Source: Bacteroidales bacterium (GTDB lineage: Bacteria; Bacteroidota; Bacteroidia; Bacteroidales; VadinHA17). Taken from it: a stretch of DNA of 5,558 nucleotides. Each line of letters begins with the position of its first letter. Within the stretch, counting starts at the first letter, position 1. The position numbers and the translations under genes are program-made. The DNA is taken from the NCBI GenBank assembly GCA_025455505.1, contig JALOMK010000167.1:1-5558 (forward strand), in the 5' to 3' direction. Shown in pieces: positions 1 through 5,558 of this stretch. The notes below the pieces were generated by a model, which saw nothing but the letters and a program-made list of their open reading frames with translations, did not search any database and was not told the origin of the DNA.

Positions 1-1
1 T

Positions 2-292
2 GAAGTCGGAGCCCTTCTGCTGATCACAAGTCTCCTGCATAACCTTGCAGGCTATTCGCTTGGTTACGGACTGTCGTGGGTGGTAGGCATGCCGGAGCGT
101 GACAGGCGGACAATAGCGTTTGAAGTGGGTATGCAGAACGGGGGACTGGCCTCAGGGCTTGCCCTGCAGATGGGCAAAGTGGCTACGGTGGGACTCGCCC
201 CCGCAATATTCGGCCCTCTGATGAATATCACCGGGTCCGTTCTTGCCAATTACTGGCGCGGAAAGCCTGTAAAGGATGAAAAAGACAAATGA
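2..292 (+). CDS. Bile acid:sodium symporter (BASS) family transporter, C-terminal fragment
   Basis: This is the last 96 codons of an inner-membrane secondary transporter of the BASS (SBF) family; the start lies before the window. The frame is open from base 2 to the TGA at 290-292. The fragment begins with a hydrophobic helix (fragment residues 3-29, LHNLAGYSLGYGLSW region). It then has the family signature EVGMQN at residues 41-46, followed by GGLASGLA. In the characterised bacterial homologue ASBT_NM, the Glu and Gln of this motif help form a sodium site in the broken helix at the crossover, and both are present here (E41, Q45). A last helix (about 64-85) and a short charged, lysine-rich cytoplasmic tail end the protein. 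The substrate cannot be read from the sequence: family members carry bile acids, pantothenate or other organic anions. Lying upstream of kdgK, on the same strand, suggests a sugar-derived acid, but the 200 bp gap weakens the operon argument. Confidence 0.88.
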   Translation, partial: EVGALLLITSLLHNLAGYSLGYGLSWVVGMPERDRRTIAFEVGMQNGGLASGLALQMGKVATVGLAPAIFGPLMNITGSVLANYWRGKPVKDEKDK

Positions 293-299
293 CAACGCA

Positions 300-360
300 A
301 TGCCTTTCCCTTTTACACCTTTAAGCCCTTACGCCGTTATGCCTTTTAACTTACCCACCC
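300..360. repeat. Degenerate run of short CC-ended units
   Basis: Just after the transporter gene the + strand is pyrimidine-rich and made of loosely repeated units of about 7-10 bases ending in CC, such as TTTAAGCCC, TTACGCC and GTTATGCC. The copies are too diverged for an exact period. Similar runs occur between genes in environmental Bacteroidetes (recollection, not searched). No coding potential or hairpin was seen in it. Confidence 0.4.
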
Positions 361-432
361 CCGACCCCTCCGGACGGGAATACAATGTTTTGTTTCCCAC
401 CCCTGGCCCCTCCGGAAGAGAGGAGTACAATG
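354..432. repeat. Imperfect direct repeat, two copies, 42 bp period
   Basis: Copy 1 is 354-387 (34 bp) and copy 2 is 396-432 (37 bp). Both begin CCCACCCC, share a CCCCTCCGGA core and end in TACAATG. They differ by a few substitutions and one 3-base insertion in copy 2. In copy 1 the core CCCCTCCGGACGGG (366-379) is a near-perfect palindrome around CCGG with one mismatch; in copy 2 this symmetry is largely lost. No T-run follows either copy, so a standard intrinsic terminator is not supported. This looks like a dispersed intergenic repeat rather than part of a gene. Confidence 0.7.
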
Positions 433-444
433 CCCCATACCCAT

Positions 445-472
445 GCTCCCTGCTCCCAGCTCCCAGCTCCCG
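445..472. repeat. Tandem heptamer repeat, (GCTCCCN)x4
   Basis: There are four exact-length units: GCTCCCT (445-451), GCTCCCA (452-458), GCTCCCA (459-465) and GCTCCCG (466-472). They end 20 bp before the first possible kdgK start codon. Only the seventh base varies. It is a short microsatellite-like array of the kind that changes copy number by slippage. It lies outside any credible gene, so a copy-number change would alter spacing upstream of kdgK rather than a reading frame. Confidence 0.8.
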
Positions 473-492
473 GCAATAAACATTAATAATAC

Positions 493-1536
493 ATGACAAT
501 CATGAACAAAATAATAACTTTTGGAGAGATAATGCTGAGACTTGCAACACCTGAACGCCAGCGCTTTTCACAGGCAAGTTCCTTTAACGCATCATTCGGA
601 GGCGGTGAGGCCAATGTAGCCGTATCGCTTTCAAATTTCGGGCTCGATACTGAATTTGTAACAAGGCTCCCTGCCAATGATATAGGGAATTCAGTCATAA
701 TGGACCTCAGGAAACATAACGTAGGCACACATCATATCATTTCAGGTGGAAACCGTGTGGGGATTTATTTTCTTGAGACAGGTTCAGTTGCCCGGCCGAG
801 CAGGGTAATATATGACAGGGCGAATTCGTCAATCGCCGAGATCAAACCGGGAATGGTTGACTGGAACAAAGTATTTGAAGGGGCAGGCTGGTTTCACTGG
901 ACAGGCATTACACCTGCTATATCCGAAGGTGCTGCGCTGGTATGCCTTGAGGCGGTTAAGGCCGCACGTGATAAGGGAATAACAGTATCCTGCGACCTTA
1001 ACTTCAGAAAAAACTTATGGAAATGGGGCAAGTCAGCCGGCGAAGTAATGCCTGAACTTGTATCATATTGTGATATTATCCTTGGTAATGAGGAAGACGC
1101 GGAAAAGGTATTCGGTATAAAACCCGAAAGCGGTGATGTGTCAAAGGGCGATGTAACAGCTGCCGGATATGAGTCAGTCTGTGTCAGCCTGATGAAAAAA
1201 TTCCCCTCGGCAAAAAAGGTTATAATTACCCTGCGGGGATCGATAAATGCCGATCACAACAGTTGGTCAGGCGTTCTCTATGACGGGAAGAAATTGTTTG
1301 AGGCACCGGAATACCAGATAACTCATATTGTTGACAGGGTGGGAGGAGGCGATTCTTTTATGGCCGGACTTATTTACGGCCTGCTGACTTTCGATGGTGA
1401 CGATCAGAAGGCGCTGAACTTCGCTGTTGCCGCATCGTGTCTCAAACATACCATCCACGGAGATTTCAACCTTGTAACTGTTGCAGAGGTTGAACAACTT
1501 ATGAAAGGCGACGGATCGGGCAGGGTCATAAGATGA
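493..1536 (+). CDS. kdgK: 2-dehydro-3-deoxygluconokinase (KDG kinase), PfkB family
   Basis: This cytoplasmic enzyme phosphorylates 2-keto-3-deoxygluconate with ATP to give KDPG, which KDPG aldolase splits to pyruvate and glyceraldehyde 3-phosphate; it serves hexuronate, pectin or alginate breakdown. The 347-residue length is normal for the family. Visible motifs are ITFGEIMLRL near the N-terminus, the substrate-side GGGEAN (36-41), the KdgK-type segment WFHWTGITPA (133-142), DLNFRKNLW (168-176), GNEEDAEKVFG (198-208), and the PfkB signature DRVGGGDSF (281-289) with D287 as catalytic base and the Gly-rich anion hole before it. No key residue is missing. Two in-frame ATGs are possible, at 493 and 502. 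The longer is given, but family alignment from memory (M-x-K-I-I-T-F-G-E-I-M) favours 502, and neither has a clear Shine-Dalgarno sequence. The leader is AT-rich after the C-rich repeats. Substrate specificity is inferred from strong family resemblance. Confidence 0.93.
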   Translation: MTIMNKIITFGEIMLRLATPERQRFSQASSFNASFGGGEANVAVSLSNFGLDTEFVTRLPANDIGNSVIMDLRKHNVGTHHIISGGNRVGIYFLETGSVARPSRVIYDRANSSIAEIKPGMVDWNKVFEGAGWFHWTGITPAISEGAALVCLEAVKAARDKGITVSCDLNFRKNLWKWGKSAGEVMPELVSYCDIILGNEEDAEKVFGIKPESGDVSKGDVTAAGYESVCVSLMKKFPSAKKVIITLRGSINADHNSWSGVLYDGKKLFEAPEYQITHIVDRVGGGDSFMAGLIYGLLTFDGDDQKALNFAVAASCLKHTIHGDFNLVTVAEVEQLMKGDGSGRVIR

Positions 1537-1545
1537 AATTATTAG

Positions 1546-1576
1546 ACGGAAATAATTGATATGTAAATATTTCCGT
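1546..1576. promoter_or_regulatory. Inverted repeat between kdgK and the DUF5107 gene
   Basis: ACGGAAATA (1546-1554) and TATTTCCGT (1568-1576) form a perfect 9 bp inverted repeat with a 13-base AT-rich spacer. The arms are 22 bp apart, about two helical turns, which suits a dimeric regulator. The element starts 10 bp after the kdgK stop codon and ends 26 bp before the next start. As RNA it would form an AT-rich hairpin without a following T-run, so it is a weak terminator candidate. Operator versus hairpin cannot be decided from one copy. Confidence 0.4.
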
Positions 1577-1583
1577 ATCTTAT
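1555..1583 (+). promoter_or_regulatory. Possible Bacteroidetes-type promoter for the DUF5107 gene
   Basis: ATTG at 1555-1558 resembles the -33 TTTG box, and TATCTTAT at 1576-1583 partly matches the -7 box TAnnTTTG (two mismatches), with a 17-base gap. The spacer overlaps the right arm of the inverted repeat, which would allow repression. The -7 box shares bases with the perfect palindrome CTTATAAG (1579-1586). The match is poor enough to be chance in AT-rich DNA. Confidence 0.25.
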
Positions 1584-1602
1584 AAGTATAACATCAAACA
1601 GT

Positions 1603-4600
1603 ATGAACAGATTAAAGGCCATTCTGTTGACGGCTGCCTTATTTGCGGCTGTTACGCCAGCTTTCTCCCAGGTCAGCATTACTGAAGAAAACTGGGTTCT
1701 GCCCACATTCAGGGTTGAAGCTCCTGACAGGAATCCCATGTTTTTCAAGGGTGAATCGTACCAGGGAGCATCGAAGTACATATACCCCTACGGCCTGAAT
1801 GATGTTATTGGCAATGAACGAAAGGATCATGCCTGGAAGGCAGTGGTACTTGAAAATGAGTATATTAAACTCTGTGTCACTCCTGAGATAGGAGGGAAGT
1901 TGTATTATGCTGCCGACAAAACAAACGGCTATAACTTCATCTATAAGAACGACGTTGTGAAGCCTTCGAACATAGGTATGACAGGAGCCTGGGTCTCCGG
2001 AGGCATTGAATGGTGCGTTATACACCACCACAGAGCCTCGACCTTCCTGCCTGTTGATTATGACCTGAAAGAAAACGCCGACGGCAGCAAAACTGTCTGG
2101 ATAGGCGAAACAGAGCCGCGTCACAGGATGAGATGGACAATAGGGATCACTGCTTACCCTGGTAAGTCATATTATTCCGCGGAAGTGAAGATCCTCAATC
2201 CCACCGCGCTGACAAACACCTTTCTTTACTGGGCTAATGTCGCGGCTCATACGAACAAGGATTACCAGGTAATATTTCCTCCGAGCGTCAACCTTGCAAC
2301 CTATCACGCAAAGAACAGTTTCACCCGCTGGCCCTTTTCAACTGAATTATACAATGGTGAAGATTTTACGAAGGGAGTCGATTTAAGCTGGTGGGTGAAC
2401 TCTGAAAACCAGAATTCATATTTTGCCCATGATCTTACTGAGGATTTCATGGGTGGTTATGACCACGGGCGTGAATCGGGTACTGTTCATGTGGCTGATC
2501 ATAACATAGTAAAGGGAGCAAAGCTCTGGGAATGGGGTTCAGGTCCGCGTGGACAGGCTACCGAAGGCAGGCTGACTGAAAAAGCAGGGCCCTATGTTGA
2601 AATAATGGTCGGCGCCTTTTCAGATAACCAGCCGGATTACAGCTGGATAAAGCCATACGAAGTAAAATCATTCAAACAATACTGGTTCCCCGTAAAGGAT
2701 ATAAAGGGATTTAAAAATGCCAACCTGAACGGTGCGGTAAACCTTGAAAAAGGTGAAGGAAACACAGTCTTCCTCGGTTATTACTCAACACAGAAAGTCC
2801 CGGCTGCCAGGATAACACTTAAAAACGGCGAAAGGATAATTCTCGATAAAACAGTTGAGATCTCACCGGAGAAGACTTTTACAGCCAGTATAAAGATTGA
2901 AGGCCCTTTCAAAATGACTGACCTTTCGACAAGCCTTGTCAACACTGCCGGAAATGAGCTGCTCCTGGCTTATGCACCTGTCGAAGTTCAAAAAGCTACG
3001 GGCCTGCCGGATGAGGTTAAAAAGCCACCCCTGCCGGCTGAGATTAAAACAATTGAGGAGCTGTTTCTCACAGGAAGCAGAATACTCCAGTTCTATAATC
3101 CCACGCTCAATGCCATGGATTACTTCAGCGAAGCTCTAGTCCGCGATCCGGGTGACATCAGGACCAACATCGCAGTGGGGAAGATACACCTGAAGAACTC
3201 GGAATATGCACTTGCCAGGAAGTATTTCACAAGAGCGCTGAAAAGACTTACCAAGGATTATACCCGTCCTTCTGACTGCGAGGCTTTGTACCTTGAGGGT
3301 TTAACGCTGAGGAAAATGAAGCTGGATGATTTTGCGATCGATACGCTCTATCGCGCAACGTGGGATCAGGACTGGCACTCTGCAGCTTACCTGGAGCTTG
3401 CCAGGATATCATGCTCGAAAGGTGATTTTGAAAGGGCCCTCGGACAGGTCAATGAGTCGCTCAGGACAAACAGCGTAAACAACAGTGCAATAGCGCTTAA
3501 GGCAGCAATTCTCAGGAGGCTTGGTGACCACAACGCAGCTTTCCTTGCAGTGAACAAACTGTATGAAAACGATCCCCTGGACTTCAGATCGGGGAATGAA
3601 CTTTACCTGGCCGTTGCCGCAGGTGCGGGTATGGATAAAGCCCCGCTTCTCCTGGCAAAGCTTGAGAAAAACATGAGGTCTTACAGTGAAAACTACCTGG
3701 AACTTGCCGCCGGGTACATAAACGACGGACTTCATAAGGAAGCGGCTGAAGTGCTGCTTAGGTTCAGGAACAGCAACCCTATGATAAGCTACTATCTTGG
3801 TTACCTCGAGACTATGAATGGCAATGCCTCAGCCGCAGGAAAATATTTCAAAAACGCTTCCTCAATGCCGGAAGATTACGTCTTTCCTTTCAGGGATGAA
3901 GATGTAGCTGCCCTTGATGCAGCCAGGATGGCAGATAAGTCAGATCCCAAACCCCTTTATTACCTTGGAAATGCACTTTACGACAAGCAGCCGGCAGCAG
4001 CTATTTCATGCTGGGAGGAGGCGGCGCGGCTCAATCCTTCTGTCGCAATAGTGTGGCGAAACCTGGGCTGGGCTTATTATCATCATTCAAAAGATCTTGC
4101 CAGGGCGATTTCGGCCTATGAGAAAGCCTTTGAAAATGAAAGGAATGAAGCTGTCTATTATGCTGAACTGGACCCACTTTACGAAATGGACAACACCCCT
4201 ATTGAAAAAAGGGCCAGGTTATTCGAGGGGATGAATGACGTTGTAAAAAGGCGCGACGATTCATTCGTTCGTGAAATAATGGTCCTGAACCTTGCCGGCA
4301 AATCCGAAAAATCAGTTGAGTACCTTGCCGGAAGCACTTTTCATTTCAGGGAGGGCAGTTCCAGGGTGAGGGACATTAGCGTTGATGCACACATATTGCT
4401 CGGCATCAGATACATGGATGAGAAGAAATATGATGCGGCTCTCAGGCAGTTCCTTGAAAATGTCGAATCTGCTGAGGCTTCTGCTTCAGGGAGGAGAATA
4501 GGAGATACCCGGAGTCCGCAGATCAACTACTTCATCGGTTCTGCCTATGCAGCACTTGGAAACAAGTCAAGGAGCAGGCAGTATTTTACGCTTTCGGCAG

Positions 4601-4938
4601 AGCAGCAAACCCGAGGCGTGAACTATATAACTTATTACCAGGCACTCAGTTTTATGAAACTGGGAAACAGGCAGAAGGCTGAGGAGCTGCTTGGCAGAAT
4701 GATTGAAGATGGCACCAGCAGGATAAAAAGGGGAGAGGAGGTTGACTTTTTTGCAAAGTTCGGGGAAAAGGAAGCAGCCGCCGTGCAGATGTCGGGAGCT
4801 TACCTGATCAGGGGACTCGGTTATAAGGGACTGGGTGATGCCGGGGCCGCGACCGAAGACCTTAAAAAGGCAAAGGAACTATCTGCAAGCAGCCTCTGGG
4901 CAGGGGTCGAACTTAATGAATTAAACTTCAGGCCATGA
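1603..4938 (+). CDS. Exported DUF5107 domain protein with C-terminal TPR array
   Basis: This 1111-residue protein is predicted to be periplasmic and is probably involved in sugar or glycan use; its reaction is not known to me. Residues 1-22 are a Sec signal peptide: NRLK, then a hydrophobic stretch, with likely cleavage at AFS|Q and no lipobox cysteine. Residues about 25-370 resemble the DUF5107 family, a beta-rich fold that may be related to galactose mutarotase-like sandwiches (recollection). Marker segments are TPEIGGKLYY (93-102), VSGGIEW (131-137) with HHHR (141-144), LYWANVAAHTNKDYQVIFPP (208-227), GGYDHGRESGTVHVADH (284-300), LWEWGSGPRG (308-317) and FSDNQPDYSW (339-348). Residues about 371-460 look like a beta-rich connector, and a PPLP linker (475-478) follows. 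From about 485 to 1096 the protein is helical, with around 12 TPR-like units; the clearest are 504-549, 591-624, 784-849 and 971-1096. No frameshift is seen. The start gives a proper signal peptide but has no Shine-Dalgarno sequence. The next gene overlaps its stop codon. Confidence 0.88.
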   Translation: MNRLKAILLTAALFAAVTPAFSQVSITEENWVLPTFRVEAPDRNPMFFKGESYQGASKYIYPYGLNDVIGNERKDHAWKAVVLENEYIKLCVTPEIGGKLYYAADKTNGYNFIYKNDVVKPSNIGMTGAWVSGGIEWCVIHHHRASTFLPVDYDLKENADGSKTVWIGETEPRHRMRWTIGITAYPGKSYYSAEVKILNPTALTNTFLYWANVAAHTNKDYQVIFPPSVNLATYHAKNSFTRWPFSTELYNGEDFTKGVDLSWWVNSENQNSYFAHDLTEDFMGGYDHGRESGTVHVADHNIVKGAKLWEWGSGPRGQATEGRLTEKAGPYVEIMVGAFSDNQPDYSWIKPYEVKSFKQYWFPVKDIKGFKNANLNGAVNLEKGEGNTVFLGYYSTQKVPAARITLKNGERIILDKTVEISPEKTFTASIKIEGPFKMTDLSTSLVNTAGNELLLAYAPVEVQKATGLPDEVKKPPLPAEIKTIEELFLTGSRILQFYNPTLNAMDYFSEALVRDPGDIRTNIAVGKIHLKNSEYALARKYFTRALKRLTKDYTRPSDCEALYLEGLTLRKMKLDDFAIDTLYRATWDQDWHSAAYLELARISCSKGDFERALGQVNESLRTNSVNNSAIALKAAILRRLGDHNAAFLAVNKLYENDPLDFRSGNELYLAVAAGAGMDKAPLLLAKLEKNMRSYSENYLELAAGYINDGLHKEAAEVLLRFRNSNPMISYYLGYLETMNGNASAAGKYFKNASSMPEDYVFPFRDEDVAALDAARMADKSDPKPLYYLGNALYDKQPAAAISCWEEAARLNPSVAIVWRNLGWAYYHHSKDLARAISAYEKAFENERNEAVYYAELDPLYEMDNTPIEKRARLFEGMNDVVKRRDDSFVREIMVLNLAGKSEKSVEYLAGSTFHFREGSSRVRDISVDAHILLGIRYMDEKKYDAALRQFLENVESAEASASGRRIGDTRSPQINYFIGSAYAALGNKSRSRQYFTLSAEQQTRGVNYITYYQALSFMKLGNRQKAEELLGRMIEDGTSRIKRGEEVDFFAKFGEKEAAAVQMSGAYLIRGLGYKGLGDAGAATEDLKKAKELSASSLWAGVELNELNFRP

Positions 4939-5558
4939 GTGAAAAGATCCTTGTTATCGGAAGCACAAATGTCGACTTCATAGTAAAATCGGAGCGGCTC
5001 CCTTCAAAGGGGGAGACTGTCACCGGCGGCACATTCCGGCAGGTATGGGGTGGCAAGGGAGCTAACCAGGCAGTGGCAGCTGCAAGAGCAGGTGGAAATG
5101 TAACATTTGTTACAAATCTCGGCAATGACAGTTTTGCTGACCAGCTGACAGAAAGTTTCAGGAAGGACGGGATTGATACAAGCTTAGTTTTCAGAGATGA
5201 AACTGCAGCAACCGGTTCAGCTCTTATAATGATCGACAGCATGGGGAATAATTGCATTTCTGTTGCCCCGGGAGCAAATTTCAGGTTGATGCCTGAAAAC
5301 ATCGATACAGCCGTCGATGCCATAAAGTCTGCAGATATTATCGTACTGCAGATGGAGATACCCTTTGAGACAATCTCCCATATAATAAGCCTTGCCCACG
5401 ACTATGGCAAAAAAGTGATTTTCAACCTTGCCCCGGCGATGCCGTTTGAAAAATCTGTGCTCAGGAAAACCTATGCCTTTGTCGTAAATGAAGTCGAAGC
5501 CTCGATGGTAGCGGGAATTGATGCTGAGTCAGACGAGGGCGTGGTTCTGGCGTCAAGG
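4935..5558 (+). CDS. rbsK: Ribokinase-type PfkB sugar kinase, N-terminal part (cut by window end)
   Basis: These are the first 208 codons of a cytoplasmic carbohydrate kinase; families of this type are usually about 300 residues, so the C-terminal third with the GAGD catalytic motif lies outside the window. ATG at 4935-4937 overlaps the upstream TGA (ATGA), which implies translational coupling and replaces any need for a strong ribosome binding site. The first residues, ILVIGSTNVDFIV, carry the N12 and D14 typical of the ribokinase sugar pocket. GGKGANQ (39-45) is the ribokinase signature 1 core. TGSALIMID (93-101), LQMEIP (138-143, with E141 at the ribose-contacting Glu position), NLAPA (164-168) and VNEVEA (184-189) all follow ribokinase order. 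The expected reaction is D-ribose + ATP to ribose 5-phosphate. Other pentoses, deoxyribose or a hexose remain possible, so the symbol is provisional. No odd base composition or break is seen. Confidence 0.88.
   Translation, partial: MSEKILVIGSTNVDFIVKSERLPSKGETVTGGTFRQVWGGKGANQAVAAARAGGNVTFVTNLGNDSFADQLTESFRKDGIDTSLVFRDETAATGSALIMIDSMGNNCISVAPGANFRLMPENIDTAVDAIKSADIIVLQMEIPFETISHIISLAHDYGKKVIFNLAPAMPFEKSVLRKTYAFVVNEVEASMVAGIDAESDEGVVLASR

Noticed and set aside
366..379. CCCCTCCGGACGGG as an intrinsic terminator for the transporter gene
   Set aside because: The palindrome has almost no loop, one mismatch and no T-run after it, so it is not a standard terminator.
276..479. A 67-codon + strand open frame crossing the repeat gap, reading PTPxPSGRE-YN twice
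   Set aside because: It overlaps the end of the transporter gene, and its proline-rich product simply follows from the C-rich repeats. The frame is kept only because the repeat period (42) and the insertion (3) are multiples of three. No domain or ribosome binding site supports it.
1333..1359. GGGD instead of the textbook GAGD in the KdgK signature
   Set aside because: DRVGGGDSF is, as far as I recall, the usual form in this KdgK subgroup, and the catalytic Asp and anion-hole glycines are intact, so it is not a defect.
1639..2124. A 161-codon open frame on the - strand
   Set aside because: It lies wholly opposite the strongly supported DUF5107 coding region and its product resembles no family I know.
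4928..5323. A 131-codon open frame on the - strand
   Set aside because: It is opposite the ribokinase-type gene, whose motifs run continuously through it; the antisense product has no recognisable domain.

Overview
All genes in this window run on the + strand. It reads as part of a carbohydrate or sugar-acid catabolic locus from a member of the Bacteroidota, probably an environmental, Bacteroidales-like lineage. That assignment is an inference from four things: the kinase closely matches Bacteroidetes KdgK as I remember it; starts lack clear Shine-Dalgarno sequences and have AT-rich leaders; AGG (Arg) and ATA (Ile) codons are common; and the one long intergenic gap holds the C-rich short repeats I associate with such genomes. 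No RNA gene, CRISPR array, insertion sequence or transposase was seen.

Layout. Bases 2-292 are the C-terminal end of a bile acid:sodium symporter (BASS) family transporter. Bases 293-492 are a non-coding gap made almost entirely of three kinds of repeat: a degenerate run of CC-ended units, a direct repeat of 34-37 bp with a 42 bp period, and four heptamers. Bases 493-1536 encode a full-length 2-dehydro-3-deoxygluconokinase (KdgK, PfkB family). A 66 bp AT-rich gap with a 9 bp inverted repeat and a possible promoter follows. Bases 1603-4938 encode an exported 1111-residue protein with an N-terminal DUF5107-type domain and a C-terminal TPR array. Bases 4935-5558 are the first 208 codons of a ribokinase-type PfkB kinase, which starts inside the stop codon of the DUF5107 gene (ATGA overlap) and is cut by the window edge.

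How the genes may work together (inference). The transporter could import a small organic acid, and KdgK would phosphorylate 2-keto-3-deoxygluconate to KDPG for Entner-Doudoroff-type breakdown. The DUF5107-TPR protein is predicted to act outside the cytoplasm on a sugar or glycan. The translationally coupled ribokinase-like enzyme would phosphorylate a sugar in the cytoplasm. The coupling of an exported protein of unknown activity to a sugar kinase is the most interesting point here: it suggests that this family releases or remodels a pentose-like sugar that the kinase then uses. The repeat mosaic and the inverted repeat ahead of the DUF5107 gene are the main non-coding signals.
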